In this document: positions 35,811 through 45,683 of the stretch, one piece after another
How the letters are laid out: every line of letters starts with the position of its first letter
Position numbering within the stretch: position 1 is the stretch's first letter
From: Candidatus Anammoxibacter sp.
Lineage (GTDB): Bacteria; Planctomycetota; Brocadiia; Brocadiales; Anammoxibacteraceae
Assembly: GCA_021777105.1 (NCBI GenBank)
Contig: JAIQZQ010000026.1
Coordinates: 1 to 60,117, forward strand
Direction: 5' to 3'
DNA: 60,117 nt
Position numbers and translations under genes: made by a program
Notes under the pieces: generated by a model
Databases searched by the model: none
Told to the model about the DNA's origin: nothing
What the model saw: only the letters and a program-made list of their open reading frames with translations

Positions 35811-38800
35811 TTAATTTAATTTTCCTTCATGCAACAGCGCTCCGGCGCTCTTTATAGCCTTTTTAAGTTTAGAGCTTCCATGTGCCGCTATCTCATTAAG
35901 CAGCCCATTTATCTCTGTCTCAAGCCATGTTGGAACTGTATAACGCGCAAATTCAATTGCCGCGCGCCCTTCAGTGTTGTTGTTTTCAATGACATTAATC
36001 AGTTCATTTAGAATGTTTTTTGCTTTTGCTTTCAATTCAGGGTTATTGTTTAATATCTCTATTACTTCCGGTGAATTTTTGTAGTAGAGGGTTATCAATT
36101 TTAAGCCGGTCAGGTCTTTTGTGAGCGCAGTGTCGCGGAAAAGCCTTAATAAGTTTAACTTGTCAACGACGCCGTTCATTGATTTCTCCGGCATTCTTAA
36201 TTTGCTGTTTTTTTCAGCATTGTTTTGAATTAAATGCGAGGCTAAACACGTTTCATTATCAGATGCTTTTAATATCAGAGAGGCTTTGCTACTTGCAATA
36301 TTTCCATTTTCGTCTATAGCGTTAACCGTCCAGGAGGTTGTATAATCTTCGGTTATAATATTTTCAAATTTAATAAAGGCTGCCCCACAAGCAGTATCAT
36401 GCGCGGTTAAAAAGCCGTTAGAGCCCCCCTCGCAATCATCAAGCAATTTAATAAAGTCTATTGGGATGGTTGTAATATCAACTCCTGTTTCTATATCCTT
36501 ACCAACCGGCAGTAATGCGTTTTTATCTTCCGCAAAGACTGAAAATGTCGGCGCGTTACCGCCGGGAAATGGGCCGATCACTATATTCTTAATTGAAGCG
36601 CCAACTCCATTTAACTCGTCAATAGTGACCATAAAATGATAAACATTGCCTCTGTTTCCGTCGGAGTCAACTGATTCAGGTGAAAGAGTTAATCTTAAGC
36701 CCGCTTTTTGTGTATTGCCTGGTCCTGGCGTTAGAGTTGGAGTTGCTGTTGGCGTAATTGTTGGAGTTGGAGTTGGCGCGGGAGCCGCGCTAACCGTTAT
36801 AAAACCAATCCTGGTTTCGCTGCCGGCTCCACCGGAATTGGCGACAATTAAACGAACGGAGTAAAGACCCGCAACAGTATAAGTATGTTCCGGATTTTGA
36901 TCTACGCTTGAATTTTTATCTCCAAAATCCCAAAACCATATATCCGGCTTGTTTGTTGATTTATCTGTAAATTGAACACTCAATGGAGCTATGCCTGTTA
37001 AAGGATGCGCTAAAAAATCGGCTTTCGGAGGATTTATGACAGGCTCGGGAGTTGGAGTTGGAACAGGTGTAGACGTGGCTTCCGGCGTTATGGTTAGGGC
37101 GTCAAGCAAATTTGCGGCAAAGAGCTGGGCGCCCATTCCGTACTCAGTGGTTACGCGCGTTTTATTCCACGCTATCTCGTTGCGGAGATCAACAGTGTCT
37201 TTAAAAGTTAATTCAAACACTCCGCCGCCGCTTATTCTGGTCTGATTGCCAAATATGGATTCGAATTCAGCGAAGCCATAGTTTGCGTCTTCTATTGTTT
37301 GAATAGAGATATCATCCTTAAAAAATTCCAGCATATATCCAGGTGTTTCCAACAACGGCTCGCCGGCGCCGTCAAATAATATGCGCTGTCCGGGGTTTGC
37401 AAATTTGCCGGCAAATTTAATTAACCCGTCAATGGTATTTGCGTCATTTATATTTTTTAGATTTAGTCTAATGCCTGTTAAAGTCATGCCGTCAAAAACC
37501 GTTCCTGCCCATGAAACACCCGGCGTGGTTAATACATCCGTAATCTGTATATAGAGAACATTTGAATTGTTTAAATCTATATAGAGGTTAATAACCGCTT
37601 CTAAAAGCCTTTCCTTGTCGGTAGGTTGATTGTCGTTTGTTAACGGCTTGCCGTTCCACGTCTCTAAATCGCCTAAATTTAATAAACCGCTTGATATGAA
37701 TGAAGCCGCGGGCGTTAGTAAATCAAACGGCAAAGGTTGGCCGGCGGCGAGGCACGCGGGATTGCCGGAAATCTCTATATTTACCTGATTTGACGCCTCG
37801 CCTGTAAGATTGTCGGACAACCAGAATCTATTAGCGCCCGTCTCATTTTGACAACCAGGTATGAACCCCCATGTGAAAATATCATTTTCATCAACAGTTG
37901 TGTTTAACCTGCCAAATGGAAAGACTCTGCCGTCCGGCGGTTGCATCCATTTGTTAATAGAAGAAAAACCGGCAACCTCTTTGCTTTGTATTTTAAACAA
38001 TGTGTTTAATTGCAATCCTGAATCAGGAGAAACTGATATATTTTTGGGTTTAGGCAGCAAACTATCAATTGTATCCATGCATGGCATCACAATATCAAGG
38101 GTATATCCTGTAGGTGTATTTTTCGCTGCATCAGGCATGTCAACACCTATTAAATATTCACCCGGCGGAAGCTGAACCGGCCCGATAGATTCAACGCCGG
38201 TATTTAGCCATGCTGAAGCTGCAATAAAGTTAAACACCTTTAAATCCTTTTTCCATAAAAAAAGATCTAAATCAGAGTTATTATTTTCAGGTCTTAAGAC
38301 AGCGCTTACATATTTCCTAAAGCCGAAGATATCTATTTCAAACATATCTTCTATATCGCTATCTTTATTAAAGACTTCCCCTTTGTCCCCTATGCTAATG
38401 TCACCGGCAATTTTAACGGGAAAGTTCTTCACAATGTGAGGGGCGGAGGTTAAATTGTCAGGTTCAGCCTCGTTAATTATATTTTGTATTTCATCGTCTC
38501 TGTTAATAATAAAATCTATATTGTCTGTTGTTTGCCCCGCTGCAATGTTTAAAACGGCGGCGCATTCAAGAATATCGTTATTGGAATCGGGATTATTATA
38601 AAATTCCGGCGGGCCGGGCAGTTCCGCATGCGAGCCTAACGGCCCAATGTCGGTGAAACTAAGCGGTTCAATTAACACAACATAAGGCCCTGGGGGAAGC
38701 CCCTGGATTTTATAAAACCCTATTAATTGATTGTCGTCGGAGCCAAACTCGCTACCTTCCCGTCTTCCGGTGTGTAGAAAGCCGGACACGCATGACACAG

Positions 38801-39629
38801 CCTGTGTTTTTGGATTATTAATATTGCGGGCAACAACATTAATGCCTTGTATTTGCGTGCGTCCGTCAGATAACAATACTCTGCCTTGTATCGCCCCTGT
38901 TGAATCCTTAAATTGCTGATTAGGGTATAAGCCGGACACTGAAGCTATGTCGTCAAAAGTGAGCTCCTCATTAACCAAAGCTGTAGTTCCGCTAACAATA
39001 GGGAACATAACAGGCGCTTTTCCTCTATTGACTTCTTTCGACATAAAAGCATCAAGATTTACCTGGCTGTGATCGAGATTTATAAAATGCCCCATTTCAT
39101 GAACAAACGCATTTTTATATTCCGGAAATGTTATATCATCATCAATACCATCAATAAACAGGCCGTTCATAATAACTCTGCTATTATGAATAACAGAGCC
39201 GGCCGACATTAACCATGGGCCGGCATTGCCTATAACATTTGCCGAAGCTCCAATGCCAAATAAAGCGCTGATAACGCTGCCGTCATTATCAAATATAACG
39301 AAGCCGGGGTCATTTAATGTTATATTATTTACAAAATCTAAAACATTTTCCCCTGTAATGTCTATTTGAATTTGCCCCACATTGGCAAATGTTATTGAAG
39401 CGGTATCTACACGCTGCCAGACATCAGCTAAGTCATTTGTCAATTTAACGGCATCTTCATTTGTAAGCGACCCCAGCGGCCCCTGATCCGTAATGTATGA
39501 AGCCGGAGCGCCGGCGTTATAAGCAAACGGAACCCCCTCTTTATTGACTAAAGCCGGGCCTGCACCATTAGCGTATTCAGCAAAAAAGAGCATACAGAGC
39601 AAACCTGCCGTTATCATTATATATTTCAT
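35811..39629 (-). CDS. Secreted metzincin-like multidomain protein with PPC and PKD domains
   Basis: The 1272-residue protein has a Sec signal peptide (MKYIMITAGLLCMLFFAEY). A zinc site HEMGHFINLDH (His177, Glu178, His181, His187) fits the H-E-x-x-H-x5-H metzincin pattern, though the usual glycine is replaced. A pre-peptidase-C-like domain lies at about 390-520 and a PKD domain at about 866-945 (APLSVQFTDKST, WFWDFGD). Thr/Pro linkers near 850-865 and 950-965 separate modules. The last 130 residues are helical with no visible anchor, so release or sorting by another route is likely. Confidence 0.75.
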   Translation of the reverse strand: MKYIMITAGLLCMLFFAEYANGAGPALVNKEGVPFAYNAGAPASYITDQGPLGSLTNEDAVKLTNDLADVWQRVDTASITFANVGQIQIDITGENVLDFVNNITLNDPGFVIFDNDGSVISALFGIGASANVIGNAGPWLMSAGSVIHNSRVIMNGLFIDGIDDDITFPEYKNAFVHEMGHFINLDHSQVNLDAFMSKEVNRGKAPVMFPIVSGTTALVNEELTFDDIASVSGLYPNQQFKDSTGAIQGRVLLSDGRTQIQGINVVARNINNPKTQAVSCVSGFLHTGRREGSEFGSDDNQLIGFYKIQGLPPGPYVVLIEPLSFTDIGPLGSHAELPGPPEFYNNPDSNNDILECAAVLNIAAGQTTDNIDFIINRDDEIQNIINEAEPDNLTSAPHIVKNFPVKIAGDISIGDKGEVFNKDSDIEDMFEIDIFGFRKYVSAVLRPENNNSDLDLFLWKKDLKVFNFIAASAWLNTGVESIGPVQLPPGEYLIGVDMPDAAKNTPTGYTLDIVMPCMDTIDSLLPKPKNISVSPDSGLQLNTLFKIQSKEVAGFSSINKWMQPPDGRVFPFGRLNTTVDENDIFTWGFIPGCQNETGANRFWLSDNLTGEASNQVNIEISGNPACLAAGQPLPFDLLTPAASFISSGLLNLGDLETWNGKPLTNDNQPTDKERLLEAVINLYIDLNNSNVLYIQITDVLTTPGVSWAGTVFDGMTLTGIRLNLKNINDANTIDGLIKFAGKFANPGQRILFDGAGEPLLETPGYMLEFFKDDISIQTIEDANYGFAEFESIFGNQTRISGGGVFELTFKDTVDLRNEIAWNKTRVTTEYGMGAQLFAANLLDALTITPEATSTPVPTPTPEPVINPPKADFLAHPLTGIAPLSVQFTDKSTNKPDIWFWDFGDKNSSVDQNPEHTYTVAGLYSVRLIVANSGGAGSETRIGFITVSAAPAPTPTPTITPTATPTLTPGPGNTQKAGLRLTLSPESVDSDGNRGNVYHFMVTIDELNGVGASIKNIVIGPFPGGNAPTFSVFAEDKNALLPVGKDIETGVDITTIPIDFIKLLDDCEGGSNGFLTAHDTACGAAFIKFENIITEDYTTSWTVNAIDENGNIASSKASLILKASDNETCLASHLIQNNAEKNSKLRMPEKSMNGVVDKLNLLRLFRDTALTKDLTGLKLITLYYKNSPEVIEILNNNPELKAKAKNILNELINVIENNNTEGRAAIEFARYTVPTWLETEINGLLNEIAAHGSSKLKKAIKSAGALLHEGKLN

Positions 39630-40031
39630 ATTATTTCCCCGCGCATATTCACAGAAATATGCGCATATCCATAGGCGTCAATGAATAGAGCTTTATTCTT
39701 TTGAAAAGTATAATATGCTATGTTTTTATTCGTTTGTAAAGCGCAATATTACAGACTGTGTATAAAAGAGCCTTGCTTGGTTTTACAATTATTGACAAAA
39801 TATTAAAAAAAAAAAAGCCCTGCGCGCAAGTTCAATGTCTCTGATTTGAACTTACACACAGGGCTTTTAATTTTTTGCTTTGCCACTATTTAATGGCTAC
39901 GCAAAAATGTTTAGAAGCAGTCTACAAGACTGGGCCGGCTTTTAATTTATTTAAAAATTGGGAATTTTTACCAAAACTTTAGTCCACTTTTAACTTTAGC
40001 TCACTTTAGTCACTCTTCCGGTTTCTCCGGC
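39630..40031. other. Gap with shared TA-type motif and terminator
   Basis: TTTATTCTTTTGAAAAGTAT near 39691 and TTTTTATTCGTTTGTAA near 39724 resemble the tandem units in repeat R at 27306 and 29161. A terminator is at 39813-39868. The secreted protein gene starts 60 bases downstream on the minus strand. Confidence 0.5.
39813..39868 (-). terminator. Strong intrinsic terminator after the methyltransferase gene
   Basis: AAAAGCCCTG at 39813-39822 pairs with CAGGGCTTTT, and an inner CAAGTTCAA pairs with TTGAACTT. A-run and T-run flank the stem, so it can work both ways; it follows the leftward gene ending at 40032. Confidence 0.7.
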
Positions 40032-41084
40032 TTAAGGTTTTAAAGCAAAAAACTGGTTCATTGGGTTTTGGATGTTTAGTTTTTCAATTGACGAGAACTC
40101 CGCATCGCGGGCAAGTTTCATAATTGAAGTCTCGCCTATTACCGTGCCCAATCCCTCGCCGTTATGGGCAAGCGATACAGTCATGCAGTGAAGCGGGCTT
40201 ATGGCTGAAAAGGCTTTGCCTACGACGTCTCTTCGTTTTATTGGATTTTCATGCGCGTTCGGTTCCGACCAGATATAGAAACCATCATCTTTAACTGATT
40301 CGCGAATCGCCTTTAACGTCATTTTTGGGTCAACCATGTCATGAATGCAATCAAAACTGCAAACTAAATCATAATGGTTCTTTTCCGGTATTTCATGGGC
40401 GGGAGCTTCAAGGAAATCAACATTGTTAAGGCCCTTTGACTTTGCAACCTCCTTAGCCCTTTTTATGCTGGGAGCGTGATAATCGATGCCTAGTATTTGC
40501 GTGTTTGGATACGCCTCGGCCATTGCAATAGACGACTGCCCGCTGCCGCATCCAATATCAAGAACATTGCCGCTGTTTTTCAGCCTGCCAACCAATCCCG
40601 GCGCCGCGGTTAACCAATCTTTTGTTAAAAAGTTTACATACCCCGGTCTGAAAAGCCGCTCAATAGCCTCGGGAATCTCGTCCCCAATATCTGAATATGA
40701 AATGCCTCCGCCGGTTTTAAATATCTCCATGATCTTTTTTGTGTTAAGAATGGAAGGAGTTGTAAAATGAAACGCCCCGCCCATGAACAACGGCCCATTT
40801 TCATCCGCCAACACAGAGGCCTGCTCATCAGTCATAAAAAACATGTTAGTTTCCGTGTCATATTCAATATATTCAGCGGCAGTCATAGCGTTAGCCCATT
40901 CGCGCACATAACGCTCGTTCAGGCCGGTTTTACCCGCAAGTTCCACGCTGCTTAACCGCCCCGCGCCGGCCATTGCCTTAAAGATGCCCAAGCGGTCCCC
41001 GATATAACCCAACGCCATTGTAAAAGCCCCGCCCATATCCCCAACTACTTTAAACGCAGTCTCTTCAACTCTCTTTTGATCCAT
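40032..41084 (-). CDS. Class I SAM-dependent methyltransferase with N-terminal winged helix
   Basis: The 350-residue protein begins with a winged-helix part (LGIFKAMAGAGRLSSVELAG, then LNERYVREWANAM), as in Rv2258c-like methyltransferases. The SAM-binding motif VLDIGCGSGQSSIAM is followed by ILGIDYH, and a post-motif CSFDCIHDM. The substrate is unknown. The winged-helix region is for dimerisation rather than DNA binding in the studied relatives. Its promoter faces the family A repeat copy 5. Confidence 0.85.
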   Translation of the reverse strand: MDQKRVEETAFKVVGDMGGAFTMALGYIGDRLGIFKAMAGAGRLSSVELAGKTGLNERYVREWANAMTAAEYIEYDTETNMFFMTDEQASVLADENGPLFMGGAFHFTTPSILNTKKIMEIFKTGGGISYSDIGDEIPEAIERLFRPGYVNFLTKDWLTAAPGLVGRLKNSGNVLDIGCGSGQSSIAMAEAYPNTQILGIDYHAPSIKRAKEVAKSKGLNNVDFLEAPAHEIPEKNHYDLVCSFDCIHDMVDPKMTLKAIRESVKDDGFYIWSEPNAHENPIKRRDVVGKAFSAISPLHCMTVSLAHNGEGLGTVIGETSIMKLARDAEFSSIEKLNIQNPMNQFFALKP

Positions 41085-41175
41085 CTTTAACTCCTTCCGC
41101 TATTTATTTTTGCATATACTAAGAAATTTAAAATATTAATTGTCTGAATTAAACGATTTTAACGAATCGTATGAA

Positions 41176-41453
41176 TACCTAAATTGAGAAATTTTAAATA
41201 CCCCCTCCCCTAACCCCTCCCACAAAGGGGAGGGGAATGTGTCTTTTTAAACCCGGAGTGGATAATGAACACTGAGCTGCTTGGCTGCCTTAGTGAAAAT
41301 TATCCCCTGAGGGGATAATTATGCCGGGGGGCTAAATTACAAAGTTAAAAAGCGACACCCAATTAGCAGAATATTGCAATTAAATATATACCTTTAATTC
41401 CCCCTCCATTAATGGGAGGGGGTTAGGGGAGGGTGATAAGAATCGCTCAATTA
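41176..41453. repeat. MITE-like repeat family A, copy 5 (longest)
   Basis: The left end TACCTAAATTGAGAAATTTT and right end GATAAGAATCGCTCAATT frame a 278-bp element with CCCCCTCC and GGGAGGGG blocks at the ends, an inner AAAAAGCGACACCC segment shared with copy 1 and an extra palindrome (ATTATCCCCTGAGGGGATAAT). It fills the 394-bp gap between the two methyltransferase genes. Confidence 0.78.
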
Positions 41454-41478
41454 AAAAAATAGCCACACAGAACGCCCA

Positions 41479-42207
41479 TTACATTTTCCCCGCAATAATA
41501 GTTATCCATCCATTGACATTTTCACTCTTTTTAACAGCAAACCCGGTTTCCGTCAATTTTTCAACCGCCCAGTTTTGTGGAATGCGCAATTTCCTGTAAT
41601 GGCTTTTCGTCATTTGCCACTTGCCGTTATTTTTTAAATAAACAAGATCATTTACTAAAACATGCTCTTTTTCATATTCCAGAATACATGTAAAGATTTT
41701 GTTGTCATCGCTTCGCACGGGTATAAAGCGTTGCGTATCATCCAATTCAAACATTAAGTCCCTGAAAGTAGCAATAAACGCGCCACCGGTCTGCATATTT
41801 CTATAAATGGTTTTAAACAGAGATTCAACTTCATCTAATTGTGGCAGATGTATCAACACATCCCCCATGCAAACGCAAACCTCCATTTTTTCAACACAAT
41901 GTTTTTCAAATTGAAGAATATTATCCTCAATAATTGCAATTGGAAGACCTTTTCTCTTTAACTCCAGTTCATTAAGAAAATTTTTACAAAAATCAATAGC
42001 TGTAACTTTAAAGCCGCGTTCAGCCAAAACAATAGACTGAAAACCAGGGCCTGATCCAAGATCAAAAGCTATGCCTGTGTTATTTGCGGATATGCCATGT
42101 TCGCTAAAAAAAGCGCGAGTTTTTTCAAGTTTCTCGTCAAACCCGCCGCAAATCCATGAGTAATGACCGGACAAAAAATCGTCGTAATGTTTCTTAACAT
42201 CATTCAT
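41479..42207 (-). CDS. Class I SAM-dependent methyltransferase
   Basis: The 242-residue protein has the SAM motif IAFDLGSGPGFQSIVLAERG at about 44-63, then VTAIDFC as the acidic loop. The post-motif region (VCVCMGDVLIHL) lacks the classic D-P-P-Y of DNA enzymes, so a small-molecule or protein target is more likely. The N-terminal DDFLSGHYSWICGGF is a cap. Confidence 0.82.
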   Translation of the reverse strand: MNDVKKHYDDFLSGHYSWICGGFDEKLEKTRAFFSEHGISANNTGIAFDLGSGPGFQSIVLAERGFKVTAIDFCKNFLNELELKRKGLPIAIIEDNILQFEKHCVEKMEVCVCMGDVLIHLPQLDEVESLFKTIYRNMQTGGAFIATFRDLMFELDDTQRFIPVRSDDNKIFTCILEYEKEHVLVNDLVYLKNNGKWQMTKSHYRKLRIPQNWAVEKLTETGFAVKKSENVNGWITIIAGKM

Positions 42208-42701
42208 AGCGTTCTCCTGAAATATACAAAATCCTCTAATTGGTTAAATAAACATTTTTAAAATTAACGCCTACGGTAGATTTTTTTGATTTAAAGCCCG
42301 AAGGGCTGACTTATTAAAGCCTAGGGCAACGCCCTAGGTATGCGATTTAACATATTTTAGCTCTGTAGGGGCGAATTAAGAAATTGTATGTCAAAATCGC
42401 TAACAAATATTTTGGTCGCTTAATTTTTGACAAAGGCCTCTTGGGCTGAAAATTTAAATCGCCTTTACAGGGCTAAAAATATTTAACCTTATTTCCCAGG
42501 GCGTTGCCCTGGGCTATATTAAATCACCCCTTTGGGGTTAAGGAATCAAGATAAACAACACTCTGTCATTTTGACATAAACCTTTGCAACCCTAAGACTT
42601 AAAATGGAAATTCCTTTATAATTAAATTAATTACTCTTTGCTAAAAGTTAAAACAACCTATTATTAACTTAACGGTAAGTTAAATATATCTTAAAAAAAT
42701 A
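42208..42701. other. Gap with palindromic REP-like pairs and an operator
   Basis: Hairpins CCTAGGGC-AAC-GCCCTAGG (42319-42337) and CCCAGGGC-GTT-GCCCTGGG (42495-42513) are 8-bp perfect stems of the widespread AGGGC-GCCCT type. A TetR-type operator lies at 42664-42683. No gene is seen. Confidence 0.6.
42664..42683. promoter_or_regulatory. TetR-type operator 1
   Basis: TTAACTTA-ACGG-TAAGTTAA is a perfect 8+8-bp palindrome. The same half sites occur in the promoter region of the TetR gene at 43306-43325. It lies upstream of the methyltransferase gene 41479-42207 (457 bp) and just after the TetR stop. Confidence 0.55.
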
Positions 42702-43289
42702 TCAACCTTCCGCCAATCTCTCCACCTCTTTCACCGCCCTTTCAAACGGCCAGGTTTCGCGGTACTCCTGCGCGGCGACTATTGCGCCGCTAATGATTAT
42801 ATAATAACAGTCAGCGATATAACCGGCGTCAAGTCCGCGGTATTTATCATCCGACGCAATTAAATCCAATGTTATATCTTTTAAAATTGTCCTGAAATTG
42901 TTGTTAAAACTCATCGCTTCCATAAAAATCGGGTTTTCAGGGTTTGACAGCTCAGAGATCACATTAAAAAACGCGCATCCCCTGTAATCCAACGTTACAA
43001 GCCTCTCTTCCAGCGATCTTACAATAGCCATAAATTTGTCATAAGGCGTTTTTTGAGCGCGGATAATCTCTTTATTCAAATTCAACTGCGCCGCATGCTG
43101 GTTTTTCAGATACACAACGCATAACTCCTCCTTAGATGGAAAATGCGTGTAAAAAGTCGGCTTTGATACCCCGGAAGCCTCAATAATCTGGTTAACAACA
43201 GTAGCCTGATAACCCTGCTTATAAAACAGTTCTGAAGCCGCAGCAATTATCTTGTCCCTGGCCTTAGTTGGTTTTGTTGCAATATTCAT
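42702..43289 (-). CDS. TetR/AcrR-family repressor
   Basis: The 195-residue protein has the N-terminal DNA-binding HTH at about 27-60 (ATVVNQIIEASGVSKPTFYT, HFPSKEELC) and a ligand-binding helical C-terminus with YRGCAFFNVISEL, typical of the TetR group with a TetR_C-like GCF motif. It probably represses its own gene through the operator at 43306-43325, 17 bases upstream of its ATG. The inducer is unknown. Confidence 0.9.
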   Translation of the reverse strand: MNIATKPTKARDKIIAAASELFYKQGYQATVVNQIIEASGVSKPTFYTHFPSKEELCVVYLKNQHAAQLNLNKEIIRAQKTPYDKFMAIVRSLEERLVTLDYRGCAFFNVISELSNPENPIFMEAMSFNNNFRTILKDITLDLIASDDKYRGLDAGYIADCYYIIISGAIVAAQEYRETWPFERAVKEVERLAEG

Positions 43290-43305
43290 GTTTATGAATA
43301 TACTG

Positions 43306-43325
43306 TTAACTTAACGTTAAGTCAA
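43306..43325. promoter_or_regulatory. TetR-type operator 2 (autoregulation site)
   Basis: TTAACTTA-ACGT-TAAGTCAA differs from the site at 42664-42683 at two positions. It covers the upstream side of the TetR start codon (CAT at 43287-43289 on this strand), where a repressor could block transcription. Confidence 0.6.
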
Positions 43326-43360
43326 GTTTAAATTTAATTAGAAATCCATAATTAACAAAA

Positions 43361-43403
43361 AAAAGGCTGCATACCAGGCTTTTCAGCCTGTATGCAGCCT
43401 TTT
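43361..43403 (-). terminator. Intrinsic terminator after the chemoreceptor gene
   Basis: AAAAGGCTGCATA with CAGGCT pairs with AGCCTG and TATGCAGCCTTTT around a 4-base loop, with A and T runs outside. It is 67 bases past the chemoreceptor stop and can also serve the opposite strand. Confidence 0.7.
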
Positions 43404-43469
43404 AAATGCAACAAATTGTTACTTTACATAAGAGCGCGCGAATACTTCATCTAAATAAAAAAAGTCCTT

Positions 43470-45683
43470 TTAAAACCTTTTTAATTCTTCATCATCAAGA
43501 GGTATAACAGCGGCGGGTTTACCAACTATTTTTGTTTTTCCCCCTCCGTCATGAGGGTTCACGTTGCGCGCAAAACGATGAAGCTCCCTATATTCCGGAG
43601 CATGTTTTGTATTAGTCAAACCGTAATCCTGCGCTGCCGGCAGCGCAGGATTAACAACCGCTTCTGTTTTTTGCCCTCTTATTACAGTTGCCAGCATCTG
43701 AACGATAGAATCCAGCTCCTTTGCCTGCGCCGCCAGCTCCTCGCTTGCCGCGGCGGATTCTTCGGCGTTTGCCGCTGTTGCCTGGGTAGCCTTATCCATA
43801 TCTGAAGTCGCCATGTTGATCTGCTCTATCCCTCTGGCCTGTTCTTCACTTGCGTCGGATACACAACTGATAATCTGCGCTACTTTTTCTATGCCTTCAA
43901 CAACTTCCGCTAGAATACTGGCCACATCATTTGAAGTATTTACGCCGTTTTCCGCGTTATGTTGTGATTCCTCAATCAATGTTGCCGTGTCTTTTGCCGC
44001 CTGGGCGGAGCGTTGAGCAAGATTTCGCACCTCTTCGGCAACGACCGCAAAACCTTTGCCTGCTTCACCTGCGCGCGCCGCTTCCACCGCTGCGTTCAAA
44101 GCTAAAAGATTGGTCTGGAATGCTATCTCATCTATAGTCTTTAATATCTTGGCTGTTTCATCTGAGGATGATTTTATCTTGCCTATCACTTCAGACATCT
44201 TTTCCATCGCCTCCTTGCTCCTATCTGCGGAAACCTTTACATTGTTGGCCAATTCGTTGGATTGTCTTGTATTGTCTGCGTTCTGCTTAGTTGATGTTGA
44301 CATCTCTTCAAGCGAAGAAGATGTCTCTTCCAGGCTGGCGGCCTGTTCGCTTGCGCCTTCGGCCATCTGTTGACTGGAGTCTGATACCTGATCAGATGCG
44401 GCCCCTAATTGCCCTGCGCCTGTTGTAAGACCATTGATCACTTTATTGATAGGTTTTGTTATCGACCGTGAAATAAAAAACGCTAATACAATGCCTATTA
44501 CAATAGTAGCTATACCGATGGATAATGATATTGCGCTCATTTTATCCGCGGCTTTATTTGTTGCAAGCGCATTATCCGTCATCCTCGCCAAACTCTCTTT
44601 TTCAATATCACTGACCAACGGCTCAATATGGTGAACAGATTCACGCATTGACGCCACAAGAGATTTTATCTCCTGATCTTTAGAAACAAGCTTGCCAAAG
44701 CCTTTTCTATAGACATTAACTAAACCTACTATCTCTTCTTTTTTAGACCCGGCAATCTTTGAGCCTGTTACTTTTTCTTTTATACTTGAAATTGTTTTGT
44801 CCATTTTCCCAACATATTTAGCGTTGTAACGTAAGAGATAATCTTTTTCATGCTTTCTTATCTCAAGCAATAAAACACCTCCATCAGGAATGAAGACACT
44901 ATTAACGGCATCTTCCAGGACATGGGCTAATTTTCGTATATTTTCATAAGCAATGGTTTTAATATCATCAGAAGAACCTGGGTTTACATATTGATTAAAA
45001 TTGTTTTTATAATCTTCCAATGCGGTTGTTTGAATTTGGCGGACGTTCTCATCTATTTTGCTATTTTTCAAAAACGTCATATATTTCTCTATCGAATCAT
45101 ACGCCCTTTTTTTATACTTATCCGCGCCAGTCCTGACAAAGTCCTTCTCCCATCTCCTTAACATTAATAATTCTCTGTATATATCGTCGGCCTTATGTTT
45201 TGCGAATATACCTGACAAATCGTGCGCAACATCTCTAAATTGACCTTGTAGTCCGGACTTATGATCCAAACCTTTTACATTCCATCCGTTTACAACTTGC
45301 TTAAATGATTCAAAATAGGATTGGGCATATTTTTCAGCCTCTTTAGCTTTAGCGGACAACTTGTGGTTGTTTGTCTCTACCGCAATCTTATCTATAAACT
45401 TTGCCTCTTCAACTATCCCCGCATAGTTACCTTCCAGTTTATTTAAATATTTTAAATCCTTTCTCAACAAAAAGTCCTTTTCGTCCCTTCTGCATTGAAG
45501 CATAAAGTTCCCCATCTTTGAAGCATGGTTGTGTACCGCCACATCCTGACCCAGCAGATCTGTAAAATCTTTTTTCACAGAACCGACCGTAAATTGATAA
45601 ATACCCATTACAATGCAAAACAGAGCAAGCACAATCCCGAAACCGGAACCTAATTTTTTACTTAAACTCATATTTTTAAACAT
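43470..45683 (-). CDS. Methyl-accepting chemotaxis protein with HBM-like sensor domain
   Basis: The 737-residue receptor starts with transmembrane segment 1 ([18 protein letters not shown]), a long helical periplasmic domain of the bimodular (HBM) kind rich in R-x-x-E-K-D-F-x-x-R motifs, transmembrane segment 2 ([19 protein letters not shown]) and the signalling hairpin with [20 protein letters not shown] and [16 protein letters not shown]. The C-terminus lacks a clear CheR-binding xWxxF pentapeptide. I choose ATG 45683 because AGGAGG lies 7 bases upstream; the track-like longer start is TTG. Confidence 0.9.
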   Translation of the reverse strand: MFKNMSLSKKLGSGFGIVLALFCIVMGIYQFTVGSVKKDFTDLLGQDVAVHNHASKMGNFMLQCRRDEKDFLLRKDLKYLNKLEGNYAGIVEEAKFIDKIAVETNNHKLSAKAKEAEKYAQSYFESFKQVVNGWNVKGLDHKSGLQGQFRDVAHDLSGIFAKHKADDIYRELLMLRRWEKDFVRTGADKYKKRAYDSIEKYMTFLKNSKIDENVRQIQTTALEDYKNNFNQYVNPGSSDDIKTIAYENIRKLAHVLEDAVNSVFIPDGGVLLLEIRKHEKDYLLRYNAKYVGKMDKTISSIKEKVTGSKIAGSKKEEIVGLVNVYRKGFGKLVSKDQEIKSLVASMRESVHHIEPLVSDIEKESLARMTDNALATNKAADKMSAISLSIGIATIVIGIVLAFFISRSITKPINKVINGLTTGAGQLGAASDQVSDSSQQMAEGASEQAASLEETSSSLEEMSTSTKQNADNTRQSNELANNVKVSADRSKEAMEKMSEVIGKIKSSSDETAKILKTIDEIAFQTNLLALNAAVEAARAGEAGKGFAVVAEEVRNLAQRSAQAAKDTATLIEESQHNAENGVNTSNDVASILAEVVEGIEKVAQIISCVSDASEEQARGIEQINMATSDMDKATQATAANAEESAAASEELAAQAKELDSIVQMLATVIRGQKTEAVVNPALPAAQDYGLTNTKHAPEYRELHRFARNVNPHDGGGKTKIVGKPAAVIPLDDEELKRF

